A stretch of 64,000 nucleotides of DNA from Streptomyces alanosinicus (GCF_014650595.1 NZ_BMVG01000002.1:62001-126000); one strand, 5' to 3'; numbered from the stretch's first letter, positions 1-8,660 are shown. The notes: generated by a model not told the origin, from the letters alone. Made by a program: numbers and translations.

Positions 1-423
1 CCGCGCGGTGATCCCCGGGGCGACCTCGGTCGGTTGGGCCTTGGCCGTCTTCAGCAGCTCGGCGTAGGAGATCGTCGCGGTGCCGGTGGCGCTGTCCGCG
101 GTGGCCGAGCTGTAGTCCCCGGAGAAGGAGACGCCCTTCATGTCGGCCTCCAGATCGTCGATCCGGATCGTCTTGCCGGCGGTCCCGGTGGCGGCGTCGT
201 AGCCCTTGATCCCGACCTCGACGTCGTCGAGCGAGCCGCCCGCGAGCTGGGTGAGGAACGGGAACCCCTTGATGTTCACATCCGGCGTCGAGGCCAGGTT
301 CTCCGTCGACTTCAGCTTGTCGGCGGCCTGGCCCTCGGCGACGTACACGGCGATGCGGTCCGCGGCCACGAACAGCCCGCCCAGGACCACGACGACGATC
401 AGGACTATTCGCAGGGCGCGCAT
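1..423 (-). CDS. DUF2993 (LmeA-family) lipid-binding protein, 3' end cut off by the window
   Basis: The start is an ATG at 423 with a GGGGGG ribosome site about 9 nt upstream. The N-terminus ([22 protein letters not shown]) is a signal or anchor segment. It is followed by the family pattern: a [11 protein letters not shown] helix, then a '[22 protein letters not shown]' type strand (split here: [12 protein letters not shown], then [10 protein letters not shown]). DUF2993 proteins are envelope-associated, and mycobacterial LmeA binds phospholipid and acts in lipomannan elongation. The role here is inferred only from the family. About 141 residues are visible and the C-terminus is missing. Confidence 0.85.
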   Translation of the reverse strand, partial: MRALRIVLIVVVVLGGLFVAADRIAVYVAEGQAADKLKSTENLASTPDVNIKGFPFLTQLAGGSLDDVEVGIKGYDAATGTAGKTIRIDDLEADMKGVSFSGDYSSATADSATGTATISYAELLKTAKAQPTEVAPGITAR

Positions 424-544
424 GTGGTGTTTCCCCCCGGAGCGGCAAAAGGTGTACGGCTACGCCACGGTAACCCTGCCGGGCGGGCCCGGGCGGAGAT
501 TGTGGATCACTTGTGACAGGGGCCCGCGGTCCTACCCTGTACGT

Positions 545-805
545 ATGTACGCGCGGCGGCGCCACATCTACTTCGCCATGATGGGGACCTGTATCGGTCT
601 GTTCGTCCTGGCCTGGGGAGTCGTGCGCATCTGGTCCGTTCCCGCGGCCGTCGGCATGTGCGTCGTCGCCATGGTCATCCCGCCGGTCGCCGCGATGATC
701 GCGAACCGGCGTGGTCCCGAGGACCGCTGGTGGGACGACCCGTCCGGCGACCCCCAGTCGGACGAGTGGTGGGACGAACTCGACGGCAAGAAACGCAGGC
801 CCTAG
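545..805 (+). CDS. DUF3099 small membrane protein
   Basis: An 86-aa protein with two hydrophobic helices (about residues 9-28 and 30-49) separated by a short turn, then an acidic, Trp-rich tail (DRWWDDP, DEWWDELDGKKRRP). This fits the DUF3099 family of small actinobacterial membrane proteins, whose function is unknown. ATG at 545 is preferred because TACCCT (533-538) lies exactly 6 nt upstream, the spacing of a leaderless transcript, and there is no Shine-Dalgarno. The last codons and the stop form the first unit of a 21-bp tandem triplication. It converges with the DsrE gene. Confidence 0.85.
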   Translation: MYARRRHIYFAMMGTCIGLFVLAWGVVRIWSVPAAVGMCVVAMVIPPVAAMIANRRGPEDRWWDDPSGDPQSDEWWDELDGKKRRP

Positions 806-849
806 GACAAGAAACGCAGGGCCCAGTACAAGAAACGCAAGGCCTAGTA
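787..849. repeat. Three 21-bp tandem units spanning two convergent stop codons
   Basis: Units start at 787, 808 and 829 and share the core CAAGAAACGCAGG. Unit 1 holds the stop of the DUF3099 gene (TAG 803-805). Unit 3 holds, on the other strand, the stop of the DsrE gene (844-846). Unit 2 has CAG where units 1 and 3 have TAG. The period is a multiple of three, so reading past the first stop would repeat the KKRR tail. Confidence 0.9.
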
Positions 850-1206
850 GACGAGGGCCTGGGCGTCGTCCGCCAGGGCCTCCTGTACGAAGACCTGCGC
901 GCCCGCGATCCGTACGCCCTCGATGAGGTCCTTCTCGGTGATCTCGCGCCGGGCCGCGCACTGGGTGCACAGGGTGATGCGGCCCGCGGCGAGGATCGAC
1001 TCGATCAGATCCGGCAGCGGGGCGGCGTGCGGCAACTCGAACTCGGCGGCCCGCCCCGGCAGCGCGAACCAGGACGACTCCCCGGTCAGCCACAGCGACA
1101 CCTCGACCCCGCTGGCCACGGCCACCGCCGCCACGGTGAACGCCTGCGAGCAGCGCTCGGGCGCATCGGCCCCGGCCGTCACCTTGATCACGAGCTTCTT
1201 CGCCAT
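844..1206 (-). CDS. DsrE/DsrF-like family protein
   Basis: 120 aa starting MAKKLVIKVTAGADAPERC at ATG 1206; longer in-frame starts add only low-complexity residues. The features of the DsrE fold are visible: an N-terminal beta strand, a 'AFTVAAVAVASGVEVSLWLTGESS' type helix-strand (split: AFTVAAVAVA, then SGVEVSLWLTGESS), and the C-terminal pair 'ITLCTQCAARREIT' with a CxxC near residue 84. The family includes sulfur-relay and peroxiredoxin-like proteins. Substrate unknown. Convergent with the DUF3099 gene. Confidence 0.8.
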   Translation of the reverse strand: MAKKLVIKVTAGADAPERCSQAFTVAAVAVASGVEVSLWLTGESSWFALPGRAAEFELPHAAPLPDLIESILAAGRITLCTQCAARREITEKDLIEGVRIAGAQVFVQEALADDAQALVY

Positions 1207-1318
1207 GCCGGAAGGGTAGCCCCAGCCGGACGGCGCACCTCGCCAAGAGGCCTCGCTCCCGGCCGCGTAAGCTGGGCCCCGGCTCTGTCGTATGCCCACC
1301 CTCGCTCAAGGAGCACCC

Positions 1319-1417
1319 GTGGAGACGTTCTTCGAAACCCTGCTGGTCCTGGTCTGCGTCGGCGTGCTCGCCTTCGCCGGTCTGACCGTGAAGAAGCTGT
1401 ACCAGGGCCAGCGCTGA
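1319..1417 (+). CDS. Conserved-looking 32-aa single-pass membrane peptide
   Basis: GTG at 1319 follows a strong Shine-Dalgarno AAGGAG (1308-1313). The product is 32 aa: a short acidic-aromatic start (METFFET), one hydrophobic helix of about 17 residues (LLVLVCVGVLAFAGLTV), then a basic tail KKLYQGQR. Topology is probably N-out/C-in by the positive-inside rule. It lies 25 bp upstream of the FABP-like gene and may be cotranscribed with it. No function is known to me. It is short enough to be missed by gene callers. Confidence 0.75.
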   Translation: METFFETLLVLVCVGVLAFAGLTVKKLYQGQR

Positions 1418-1442
1418 CCCAATTGTTTAGGAAAGCTTCCTC

Positions 1443-2018
1443 ATGATCGAGATCCCGTCCGACCTCCACAAGGACCTGGTTCCGCTGGCCTTCCTGCTCG
1501 GCAACTGGGCCGGTGCCGGCGTCCATGACTTCCCCGGCTCCGAGAAGTGCAACTTCGGCCAGGAGGTCAGTTTCACCCACGACGGCCGGGACTTCCTGGA
1601 GTACCACTCGCACACCTGGGTGCTGGACAAGGACGGCAACAAGGTCCGCCCGCTGGAGTCGGAGTCCGGTTACTGGCGGATCGACGCCGACCGCAAGGTC
1701 GAGGTGACGATGACCCGCGACGACGGTGTCATCGAGATCTGGTACGGCGAGATGGCCGAGAAGAAGCCGCAGATCGACCTGGCCACGGACGCCGTCGCCC
1801 GGATCGCCGGCTCGCAGCCGTACAGCGGTGGCAAGCGGCTCTACGGCTACGTCAAGAGCGACCTGATGTGGGTCGGCGAGAAGCAGACCCCGGACGTCGA
1901 GCTGCGGCCCTATATGTCGGCGCAGCTGAAGAAGGTCGTCACCCCGGAGGACGTCGAGCGCTGGGCCAAGGCCCTGCCCGACGACATGCCCGACGACGGC
2001 ATCGCCTTCTTCAAGTAG
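1443..2018 (+). CDS. FABP-like beta-barrel protein (nitrobindin/peroxynitrite isomerase family, DUF1794)
   Basis: 191 aa, usual length for the family. Near residue 21 is the signature GxWxGxG (LLGNWAGAG) of the THAP4/nitrobindin-type barrel, and later strands (SGYWRIDADRKVEVTM) match the ten-strand fold. Characterised members bind heme and isomerise peroxynitrite to nitrate; heme use here is inferred. ATG at 1443 follows an AGGAAAGC sequence. The stop codon lies in a 21-bp tandem duplication shared with the convergent MarR gene. Confidence 0.85.
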   Translation: MIEIPSDLHKDLVPLAFLLGNWAGAGVHDFPGSEKCNFGQEVSFTHDGRDFLEYHSHTWVLDKDGNKVRPLESESGYWRIDADRKVEVTMTRDDGVIEIWYGEMAEKKPQIDLATDAVARIAGSQPYSGGKRLYGYVKSDLMWVGEKQTPDVELRPYMSAQLKKVVTPEDVERWAKALPDDMPDDGIAFFK

Positions 2019-2054
2019 GCCTCAGGCCCTTCGAAGTAGGCCTCAGGCCCTTCG
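2013..2054. repeat. Two exact 21-bp tandem units across convergent stop codons
   Basis: Units 2013-2033 and 2034-2054 are identical and begin AAGTAGGCC. The first carries the + strand stop (TAG 2016-2018) of the FABP-like gene. The second carries the - strand stop of the MarR gene (2043-2045). This is the same arrangement as the triplication at 787-849. Confidence 0.95.
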
Positions 2055-2453
2055 CTTCAGTTTCTGGCAGACCCGCTCCAGGTCTTCGATGTCCCGCTCG
2101 TCGAGGCGGTCGTCGAAGACCTCGGCCAGGGCCGCCCGGCGGGTGGCGTCCGCCTCGGCGAAGGCGCTGCGGCCGGCCTCGCTGAGGGCGATGTGCACCG
2201 AGCGGGCGTCGGTGGGGGAGACCACGCGGGTCACCAGGCCCCGGGACTTGAGCGAGTTGATCACCCGGGAGACCTGGCTGCGGCTGAGCAGCGTCTTCGC
2301 GCCGGGGTCGGAGGCGGCGACCGGTTCGCTCTGCCCGTGCAGCCAGAGCATCACCTCGAACCACGACAGCGGCAGGTCATGGGCGCACAGCAGGGCCTCG
2401 TCGACGCGCGCGGCGAGGGTGGTGCCGCCAGATTCCCCGAGAGGTAATTCCAT
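2043..2453 (-). CDS. MarR-family transcriptional regulator
   Basis: 136 aa, typical MarR length. The N-terminal dimerisation helix (LPLSWFEVMLWLHGQ) is followed by the wHTH: 'TLLSRSQVSRVINSLKSRGLV' type helices (TLLSRSQVSRVI, then NSLKSRGLVTR) and the wing SPTDARSVHIALSEAG. ATG at 2453 shares two bases with the ATG of the divergent SDR gene (CATG palindrome). There is therefore no intergenic space, and the two promoters must lie inside each other's coding sequence. Regulation of the SDR is an inference from this arrangement. Confidence 0.85.
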   Translation of the reverse strand: MELPLGESGGTTLAARVDEALLCAHDLPLSWFEVMLWLHGQSEPVAASDPGAKTLLSRSQVSRVINSLKSRGLVTRVVSPTDARSVHIALSEAGRSAFAEADATRRAALAEVFDDRLDERDIEDLERVCQKLKRRA

Positions 2454-3318
2454 GAGCGACGTCATGAGTGACAGGACCGTTGTGATCACCGGGACCTCCT
2501 CCGGCATCGGGCTGGCCGCCGCCGTGGCCGCCGCCCGCGCGGGGTGGCGGGTCGTCGCCACCATGCGGGACCCGGGCAAGGCCGAGCCGCTGCGCAGGGC
2601 CGCCGCCGACGCCGGGGTGGCGGAGCGGGTGCGGGTGGGGCGCCTGGACGTGGTCGACCCCGGGTCGGTCACCGCCTGTCTCGACGAGGTGATCGCCGCG
2701 TACGGCCGGCTCGACGCGGTCGTCAACAACGCCGGCGCCGGCCATGTCGGCACCATCGAGCAGGGCACCGTGGACGACGTCCGGGCCGCGATGGAGGTCA
2801 ACTTCTTCGGCGTCGTCCAGGTCACCCGGGCCGCGCTGCCGCACCTGCGCGCCCGGCGGGGCCGTCTGATCACCGTCACCAGCGTCGGCGGAGTGGTCGG
2901 CCAGCCCTTCAACGAGGCGTACTGCGCGGCCAAGTTCGCCGTCGAGGGCTTCATGGAGTCCCTCGCCCCGGTCGCCGCGACCGTCGGGGTGGCCGTCACC
3001 ATGGTCGAGCCGGGCGCGGTCGCGAGCGAGTTCGTGGCCAACGTCAGCCTCGACGTCCCGGCACTGCTGGCCGCCGCCGGACCGTACGCCCCGGCGCTCC
3101 AGTCGTACATCGAGCGCGCACAGACCTCCTTCAGCGGCGCGCAGAGCCCCGCCGACGCCGCCGCGCCGATCATCGAGGCGCTCACCGCCGAGCGTCCGCC
3201 GCTGCGGACGCAGACCTCCGACTGGGCCCGTGACTTCGTCGGCACCAAGCTCACCGACCTCGACGGTTCGGCCGTGCAGAACCTCACCGGGGGCTGGGTG
3301 GGCCGGGCGATGCCGTGA
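2452..3318 (+). CDS. Short-chain dehydrogenase/reductase (SDR)
   Basis: 288 aa Rossmann enzyme with all classical SDR marks: cofactor motif TGTSSGIG near residue 14, NNAG near 91, catalytic Ser in TVTSVGG, and YCAAK near residue 155. The R after VVATM suggests NADP(H) preference. The ATG at 2452 has a GAGAGG site 7 nt upstream; a second in-frame ATG at 2464 is possible. The substrate cannot be told from sequence. Divergent MarR neighbour is the likely regulator. Confidence 0.85.
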   Translation: MSDVMSDRTVVITGTSSGIGLAAAVAAARAGWRVVATMRDPGKAEPLRRAAADAGVAERVRVGRLDVVDPGSVTACLDEVIAAYGRLDAVVNNAGAGHVGTIEQGTVDDVRAAMEVNFFGVVQVTRAALPHLRARRGRLITVTSVGGVVGQPFNEAYCAAKFAVEGFMESLAPVAATVGVAVTMVEPGAVASEFVANVSLDVPALLAAAGPYAPALQSYIERAQTSFSGAQSPADAAAPIIEALTAERPPLRTQTSDWARDFVGTKLTDLDGSAVQNLTGGWVGRAMP

Positions 3319-3346
3319 GCGGCCGGTCGGACCTAGACTTTCCGGT

Positions 3347-3784
3347 GTGGTGAGCACCGACTGGAAGAGCGACCTCAGACAGCGCGGCTACCGGCTGACG
3401 CCGCAGCGACAGCTTGTCCTCGAAGCCGTGGACACCCTTGAGCATGCGACCCCCGACGACATCCTCGTGGAAGTGCGGAAGACGGCGTCGGGGGTCAATA
3501 TCTCCACGGTCTACCGCACGCTGGAGCTGCTGGAGGAGCTGGGCCTGGTCAGCCACGCCCATCTCGGGCACGGCGCGCCGACCTATCACCTCGCCGACCG
3601 CCACCACCATCTGCACCTGGTGTGCCGTGACTGCGAGAACGTGATCGAGGCCGATGTGTCGGTCGCCGCCGAGTTCACGGCGAAGCTGCGCGCGCAGTTC
3701 GGCTTCGACACGGACATGAAGCATTTCGCGATCTTCGGCCGGTGCAGGGACTGCTCGCTGAAGAGTTCAACTACCACGTCGTAG
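3347..3784 (+). CDS. nur: Fur-family metalloregulator, Nur (nickel) type
   Basis: 145 aa with a winged helix (RLTPQRQLVLEAV, TPDDILVEVRK, NISTVYRTLELLEELGLV) and the metal-binding dimerisation domain carrying the His cluster RHHHLHLVCRDC and the C-terminal pair CRDC. Streptomyces Nur is the nickel-responsive Fur homologue that represses nickel uptake and sodF. The assignment rests on sequence similarity to Nur and on position next to ygfZ, dtd and rsiG. Start GTG 3347 lies 7 nt after TAGACT (3334-3339), consistent with leaderless expression; GTG 3350 is an alternative. The stop codon doubles as the -10 of the next gene. Confidence 0.85.
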   Translation: MVSTDWKSDLRQRGYRLTPQRQLVLEAVDTLEHATPDDILVEVRKTASGVNISTVYRTLELLEELGLVSHAHLGHGAPTYHLADRHHHLHLVCRDCENVIEADVSVAAEFTAKLRAQFGFDTDMKHFAIFGRCRDCSLKSSTTTS

Positions 3785-3787
3785 GCT
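3782..3787 (+). promoter_or_regulatory. -10 box TAGGCT overlapping the nur stop codon
   Basis: The hexamer TAGGCT includes the nur stop TAG (3782-3784) and lies exactly 6 nt before the ygfZ ATG at 3794. This is the leaderless TANNNT layout. Confidence 0.55.
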
Positions 3788-3793
3788 GGCGAT

Positions 3794-4759
3794 ATGAAGA
3801 GCCCCCTGCTGTCGCTGCCCGGCGCCGTCCCCGCCGAGGGTGTGGACGAAGGCGTCGCCGCCCACTACGGCGACCTGTTCCGCGAGCAGCGCGCCCTCGC
3901 CGACGGCACCGGTTTCGTCGACCTGTCGCACCGCGGTGTCGTCACGGTCACCGGTGCGGACCGGCTGAGCTGGCTGCATCTGCTGCTCACCCAGCACGTC
4001 AGCGATCTGCCGGTCGGTGAGGCGACCGAGGCGCTGATCCTGTCCGCGCACGGACATATCGAGCACGCGCTGTATCTGGTGGACGACGGTACGACGGTCT
4101 GGGCGCATGTGGAGCCCGATACGCAGGACGCGTTGATCGCGTATCTGGAGTCGATGAAGTTCTTCTACCGGGTGGAGGTCGCCGACCGGACGGCCGACTT
4201 CGCGGTGGTCCAGCTGCCCGCCGGGTCCATCGCCGAGGTGCCGCGGGGCGCCGTCGTACGCGAGACGGCGTACGGCCGTGATCTGTTCCTGCCCCGCGCG
4301 GACCTGGAGTCCTTCGCGGCCACGCACGGCCCGGCCGCGGGCCTGCTCGCCTACGAGGCGCTGCGCGTCGAGCACCACCGGCCCCGGCTCGGCTTCGAGA
4401 CCGACCATCGCACGATCCCGCACGAGCTGGGCTGGATCGGTACGGCGGTGCATCTGCAGAAGGGCTGCTACCGGGGCCAGGAGACGGTCGCCCGCGTCCA
4501 GAACCTGGGCAAGCCGCCCCGCCGGCTGGTCTTCCTCCACCTGGACGGCAGCGAGGTGCATCTGCCGACGGCGGGAACCGAGATCCGCGTCGCGGACGAG
4601 GGCCCGGACGGCCGCAAGATCGGTTTCGTGACGACGTCGGTTCGCCACCATGAGCTGGGGCCGGTGGCGTTGGCGCTGGTGAAGAGGAACGTGCCGGTCT
4701 CTGCGAGGCTCCTGGCCGGAGAGACGGCGGCGGCGCAGGAGGTCGTGGTCGAGCCGTAG
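3794..4759 (+). CDS. ygfZ: Folate-binding YgfZ/IbA57-family Fe-S repair protein
   Basis: 321 aa, a GcvT-like tetrahydrofolate-binding fold. The diagnostic motif KGCYRGQE (family K-x-C-Y-x-G-Q-E) is present around residue 222, followed by the C-terminal barrel. YgfZ helps assemble or repair Fe-S clusters in enzymes such as MiaB using folate, and acts in the cytosol. The gene begins 9 nt after nur; a leaderless promoter may give it its own transcript. Confidence 0.9.
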   Translation: MKSPLLSLPGAVPAEGVDEGVAAHYGDLFREQRALADGTGFVDLSHRGVVTVTGADRLSWLHLLLTQHVSDLPVGEATEALILSAHGHIEHALYLVDDGTTVWAHVEPDTQDALIAYLESMKFFYRVEVADRTADFAVVQLPAGSIAEVPRGAVVRETAYGRDLFLPRADLESFAATHGPAAGLLAYEALRVEHHRPRLGFETDHRTIPHELGWIGTAVHLQKGCYRGQETVARVQNLGKPPRRLVFLHLDGSEVHLPTAGTEIRVADEGPDGRKIGFVTTSVRHHELGPVALALVKRNVPVSARLLAGETAAAQEVVVEP

Positions 4760-4780
4760 TCGTGCGGCCGCGGGCCGGTG

Positions 4781-4840
4781 GGGGCTGGTCGCGCCCACGC
4801 GGCGGAGCCGCATATCGATACAGTCCCGCGCCCCTAAGGG
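4781..4840. repeat. Dispersed palindromic Streptomyces repeat, copy 1
   Basis: Contains a hairpin GCGGC-gga-GCCGC followed by ATATCG. A 28-bp stretch (4790-4817) is identical, inverted, to 28838-28865. It sits between ygfZ and the dtd 3' end and resembles REP-type intergenic repeats. Confidence 0.75.
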
Positions 4841-4912
4841 GTTGCGGTCAGCGTAGTTTCATCGCGGCACCCCGCATGCGCGGGCAAGCGAAGTCCCCCC
4901 GGCCACCCGCCG

Positions 4913-5338
4913 CTACATCTCCAGCAGCACCGTGAACGGGCCGTCGTTGGTCAGGGACACCCGCATCTGGGCGCCGAAGCGGCCCGTGGCCACCGTTGCG
5001 CCGAGGGAGCGCAGCTGGGCCACCACCTCGTCGACCAGTGGTTCGGCGATGTCGCCCGGGGCCGCCGCGTTCCAGGTCGGGCGGCGGCCCTTGCGGGCGT
5101 CGCCGTAGAGGGTGAACTGGCTGATGACCAGCAGCGGGGCGTTGATGTCGCTGCACGACCGCTCGTCCTGGAGCATGCGGATCGACCAGAGCTTGCGGGC
5201 CAGCTGCGCCGCCTTCTCCTTGGTGTCCTCGTGCGTCACCCCGACCAGGACACACAGCCCCTCGCCCTCGATCGCGCCGACCGTCTCGCCGTCCACGACG
5301 ACGCTCGCGCCATCCACTCTTTGCACCACCGCACGCAT
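4913..5338 (-). CDS. dtd: D-aminoacyl-tRNA deacylase
   Basis: 141 aa, the normal Dtd length. The start [13 protein letters not shown] at 5338 is the classical N-terminus; upstream in-frame Met residues are unlikely. Both active-site signatures are visible: SQFTLYG (around residue 78) and the C-terminal NDGPFT, the Gly-cisPro-type loop that excludes L-amino acids. The enzyme hydrolyses D-aminoacyl (and Gly-mischarged) tRNAs for translation quality control. It sits between ygfZ and rsiG on the opposite strand. Confidence 0.93.
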   Translation of the reverse strand: MRAVVQRVDGASVVVDGETVGAIEGEGLCVLVGVTHEDTKEKAAQLARKLWSIRMLQDERSCSDINAPLLVISQFTLYGDARKGRRPTWNAAAPGDIAEPLVDEVVAQLRSLGATVATGRFGAQMRVSLTNDGPFTVLLEM

Positions 5339-5496
5339 GCGGACCATCATGCCGGGTGCCCGGCGCGCGGTCACAGGGGGTCCAATATAGATCCTTACCC
5401 CCCATCTGGGGCTGTTCGGGGGCACTCGGTCACATAGCGGCCAGTTGTGGTGGCACGATGCTTCCACACGCCGGTCGAGGGGACGGTTTCACGCAC

Positions 5497-6099
5497 ATGA
5501 GCACACCGAGTACCAGTGGGTGGCTGGGGGCGCAGGGGACGTACCGGGCGCCGGTCCAGCGCGCCGACACTCCGGCGGGCGCGACGCTGCCACCGGAGCC
5601 GCCCGAGCCCGATCTGGCCCTGCTGAGCCTGCCCGAGCTGCGCACCCTGCGCCGCGACGCCCAGCGCGACGAGGCGGACCTCAGTTATGTACGGCGCCTG
5701 CTGCAGGGCCGGATCGACATCCTGCGGGCGGAGCTGTGCCGGCGCGGCCGGACCTCCGTGCCGGCGCCCGCGGACGGCTCGGTGGTCGACCGGCTCCCGG
5801 AGATCCTCAAGGACGCCCCGGCCCGGCACCGCTCCTCGGCCCGCCATGTCACGCTCGGCACCCCGCACAACGAGGAGTACCGGCAGCTGGCCGCCGAGAT
5901 GCTCGCCGAGGTCGAGCTGAGCGATCTGCAGGCCCGTACGGATCTCGAACTGACCAGTGCGATGGGGCGGTTGGTCCGGTACGAGCAGGAGGTCTCCCGG
6001 CGCCGCCAGCATCTGCAGCGCACCGCCGACGACTCCAGCGCGGAGATCGCCCGCCGCTACCGGGTGGGCGAGGCCCAGGTGGACGACCTGCTGATCTGA
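5497..6099 (+). CDS. rsiG: c-di-GMP-responsive anti-sigma factor of WhiG
   Basis: 200 aa, mostly helical. The c-di-GMP signature E(x3)S(x2)R(x3)Q(x3)D occurs twice, at E59-S63-R66-Q70-D74 and at E163-S167-R170-Q174-D178, as described for Streptomyces RsiG. Bound to a c-di-GMP dimer, RsiG sequesters the sporulation sigma factor WhiG. The two motifs sit on helices that form an antiparallel coiled coil in the known structure. The first 40 residues are low-complexity and probably disordered. ATG 5497 lacks a strong ribosome site. Confidence 0.93.
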   Translation: MSTPSTSGWLGAQGTYRAPVQRADTPAGATLPPEPPEPDLALLSLPELRTLRRDAQRDEADLSYVRRLLQGRIDILRAELCRRGRTSVPAPADGSVVDRLPEILKDAPARHRSSARHVTLGTPHNEEYRQLAAEMLAEVELSDLQARTDLELTSAMGRLVRYEQEVSRRRQHLQRTADDSSAEIARRYRVGEAQVDDLLI

Positions 6100-6149
6100 G
6101 CGCGGAAAACGAGGGGACAGGCGAGCGCCGGTCCGCCTACCGTGGGCGG

Positions 6150-7388
6150 ATGAGCGACGTCCGGATCGTCACCGAGGCCGATTTCGAGGACTGGCACCGC
6201 GCCCTGGCCACGGGGTTCCTGGAGCCGCCGGTGCTGACTCCCGAGCAACTCGACGCCCGCCGGACGCAGTTCGTGCCGGGACGGCTGCTCGGTGCTTTCG
6301 ACGGCGGGCGGTGCGTGGCCACGTTCCGCTCCTTCGCGCAGGAGCTGACCGCGGTCGGCGGCGGTCTCGTCCCCGCGGACGCGATCTCGAACGTCACCGT
6401 CAGCCCCACCCACCGCCGCCGTGGCCTGCTGACCCGCATGATGCGGCAGGACCTCGCGGCGGCGAAGGAGCGCGGTGACGTCGTCGCCACGCTGATCGCC
6501 GCCGAATACCCGATCTACGGCCGCTACGGCTTCGGCCCGGCCACCTGGTCGACACAGTGGACCGTCGAGGTGCCCCGGGCGGGCCTGGATCCACGCTGGT
6601 CCGGCCCCGAGGACGGCGGCCGGATCGATCTGGTGGACGGCGAGGACGTCCGCGAGCTGGGCCCCGAGCTGTTCGAGCGGTTCCGTCGCGCCCGGCCCGG
6701 CGTGGTCAGCCGGGGCGAGCTGTGGTGGCGGATGAACACCGGGGCCGTCCGCTTCCGCGCCGACTGGACCGAGCCGTTCTACGCCGTCCATCGCGCGGCC
6801 GACGGCGAGGTCCAGGGCCTGGTGGCGTACCGGTCGGACGACACCTGGAACGGCAAGCAGCCGGACCAGACGGCCGGCGTGCGCAAGCTCATCGCCACCA
6901 CGCCGGCGGCCGAGCGCGCCCTGTGGCACTACCTGTGCTCGATCGACTGGATCACCAAGGTCGACAGCGGCTTCCGGGCCCCCGACGACCTGCTTCCGTA
7001 CTACCTGCCCGACCCGCGCGCGGCCCGGATCACCGGGCACGCGGACTGGCTGTGGGTGCGGATCCTGGATGTCGTACGGGCCCTGGAGGCGCGGACGTAC
7101 GACGCCGTGGGCACGCTGGTCCTGGACGTCGTGGACGAGGGCGGACTGGCCGGGGGGCGGTTCCGGCTGGAGGCCTCTCCCGAGGGGGCGTCCTGTGTGC
7201 CGGCGGATGTCGAGAGCCCCGATCTCACCCTGGCCGTAGGGGAGTTGGGCTCGATCTGGCTCGGTGGGGAGTCGCCGCTGCGGCTCGCGACGCTCGGCCG
7301 GATCCGGGAAGAACGAGAGGGCGCCGCCCGGCAGGCCGACGCCCTGTTCCGCTCGTCCGGGCAGCCGTGGTGCCCGGACATCTTCTGA
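6150..7388 (+). CDS. GNAT acetyltransferase of the Eis family
   Basis: 412 aa with the three-part Eis architecture: an N-terminal GNAT domain containing the acetyl-CoA loop '[15 protein letters not shown]' near residue 90, a second divergent GNAT half, and a C-terminal SCP2-like domain ([20 protein letters not shown]). It ends in CPDIF with a terminal Phe carboxylate, as in mycobacterial Eis, where that carboxylate takes part in catalysis. Eis enzymes acetylate aminoglycosides and other amines; the physiological substrate is unknown. TACCGT lies exactly 6 nt before ATG 6150, so expression is probably leaderless. Confidence 0.85.
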   Translation: MSDVRIVTEADFEDWHRALATGFLEPPVLTPEQLDARRTQFVPGRLLGAFDGGRCVATFRSFAQELTAVGGGLVPADAISNVTVSPTHRRRGLLTRMMRQDLAAAKERGDVVATLIAAEYPIYGRYGFGPATWSTQWTVEVPRAGLDPRWSGPEDGGRIDLVDGEDVRELGPELFERFRRARPGVVSRGELWWRMNTGAVRFRADWTEPFYAVHRAADGEVQGLVAYRSDDTWNGKQPDQTAGVRKLIATTPAAERALWHYLCSIDWITKVDSGFRAPDDLLPYYLPDPRAARITGHADWLWVRILDVVRALEARTYDAVGTLVLDVVDEGGLAGGRFRLEASPEGASCVPADVESPDLTLAVGELGSIWLGGESPLRLATLGRIREEREGAARQADALFRSSGQPWCPDIF

Positions 7389-7434
7389 GGTCTCCTTCCG
7401 CCGGCGACGTGTTGACCGTTCATCCGTAGCTGAC

Positions 7435-7512
7435 TGTTCAGTTGTGGCTGCGCTGTGCCGTGTTCAGTTGTGACTGTGCGATGTCGTGTTCAGTTGTGTC
7501 TGTGCGCTTCGG
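7435..7512. repeat. Three 26-bp tandem units downstream of the Eis-like gene
   Basis: Units begin TGTTCAGTTGTG at 7435, 7461 and 7487 with a few substitutions between them. They lie 46 bp after the Eis-like stop, in the 310-bp gap before the first GntR gene. The rest of that gap holds only the operator at 7597-7613 and the GntR promoter. Confidence 0.85.
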
Positions 7513-7596
7513 TGGCCGTCCCCTGTCCGGGCTCCCGGCTCCCCTCCGGAAGGGAGCCCGGCCGACCAACCACTGGGAAGCTTGACCATGTCATGC

Positions 7597-7613
7597 AAGT
7601 TGGTAGCCAACTT
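7597..7613. promoter_or_regulatory. Candidate GntR operator AAGTTGG-TAG-CCAACTT
   Basis: Perfect 7+3+7 inverted repeat about 85 bp before the first GntR-type gene. The half-site recurs before its paralogue (8646-8660), and further AGTTGG/AAGTTG half-sites occur at 7671 and 7681. Autoregulation is inferred. Confidence 0.65.
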
Positions 7614-7698
7614 CACTGTACTTATCTCCTGGGGAAGCGGCTCATAACCAGCTATCCGTGAACTGCCGGAAGTTGGCGGGAAGTTGTAGTGTTTGTCC

Positions 7699-8607
7699 GT
7701 GGACCCGGAGCACGCCTCCGCCGGTGGACGGACGAGGTCCAGGCGACCTCGCCCGTCCCATCAGGACATCGCCGACGAACTGCGCTGCCGGATCACGTCC
7801 GGTGTGCTGCGGCGGGGACAGCGCATGCCCACGCAGGCCGAGCTGGCCGACGAGTTCGGCGTGGAGCGCGGGGTCGTACGCCAGGCGCTGCACATCCTGC
7901 GCTCGGAGCACCTGCTCACCGGCGCCGCCAAAGGCAGCCCGGCCACCGTGGCGCCGGTGCCCGTGCCAGTGCGGCCGCCGGGCGGACCGGCGGCGCCGCC
8001 GCAGCCCACGGTGGCCGGGCTCGCGCCCCGTATCGCCGAGGCCTTCGCCGCCTCGCACGTGCGGATCGACGCGCTCTGTCTGACCTCGGTCTCGCTCACC
8101 CTGGCCGTCGGCGAACCGCTCCGGCAGATCCATGCGGGGCGGTTGAAACCGGCCAAGATCGACGTCCGGGTGCTGCTGCCCAGCCGGGACATCCCCCTCG
8201 CCTTCCCGGCCGCGGTGGCCGCCGACGACGGGGGTCTGCTGCACCGGCGCTGGCTGGCCCAGCGCAATGCGCAGGGCATGGTGCTGCGGCAGAATCTGCT
8301 CGCCCTGTACGCGACACACGGTGTCGACGTACGGGTCTCCTTCCGCGCCCTGCCGTTCACTCCGCCGGTGAAGCTGTATCTGCTCAACGGCTCGGAGGCG
8401 CTGTTCGCCTACTACACGCTGCTGCGCCGCGAGCGGGAGATCGAGCACGAGCATCTGGAGCTGTACGACGCCGACGGCACGCGCTCGATGCTGTTCGCCT
8501 TCGAGCGGCGGGCAGGACAGCGGGACGCGGCGTTCGTGGAGCAGTCGCGACGGTGGTTCGACGCGCTGTGGGAGACGATCAGTTCGGAGCTGCTGCTCAG
8601 CCCGTAG
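7699..8607 (+). CDS. GntR-type winged-helix regulator (first of a tandem pair)
   Basis: 302 aa. Residues about 22-85 form a GntR HTH (DIADELRCRITSGVLRRGQRMPTQAELA, split: DIADELRCRITSG, VLRRGQRMPTQAELADEF, VERGVVRQALHILRSEHLL). The remaining 200 residues are a conserved sensor domain (VRVLLPSRDIPLAFP, RALPFTPPVKLYLLNGSEALF) that I cannot match to a named effector family. It is about 60% identical by eye to the next gene, so they are tandem duplicates. GTG 7699 lies exactly 6 nt after TAGTGT (7687-7692), a leaderless layout; the upstream TTG is less likely. Confidence 0.85.
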   Translation: MDPEHASAGGRTRSRRPRPSHQDIADELRCRITSGVLRRGQRMPTQAELADEFGVERGVVRQALHILRSEHLLTGAAKGSPATVAPVPVPVRPPGGPAAPPQPTVAGLAPRIAEAFAASHVRIDALCLTSVSLTLAVGEPLRQIHAGRLKPAKIDVRVLLPSRDIPLAFPAAVAADDGGLLHRRWLAQRNAQGMVLRQNLLALYATHGVDVRVSFRALPFTPPVKLYLLNGSEALFAYYTLLRREREIEHEHLELYDADGTRSMLFAFERRAGQRDAAFVEQSRRWFDALWETISSELLLSP

Positions 8608-8645
8608 CCGCTCGGTCGCCCGGGCAGGCACCCCAAGGTCTGAAA

Positions 8646-8660
8646 AGTTGGCAACCAACT
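8646..8660. promoter_or_regulatory. Candidate GntR operator AGTTGG-CAA-CCAACT
   Basis: Perfect 6+3+6 inverted repeat 35 bp before the second GntR-type gene. It has the same half-site and spacing as 7597-7613. Confidence 0.7.

Noticed and set aside
787..849. CRISPR-like array
   Set aside because: Tandem units abut without spacers; no cas genes in the window.
7389..7698. Small ORFs around the 26-bp repeats (e.g. 7455-7661)
   Set aside because: Frame follows the repeat period, has no ribosome site and no codon bias.
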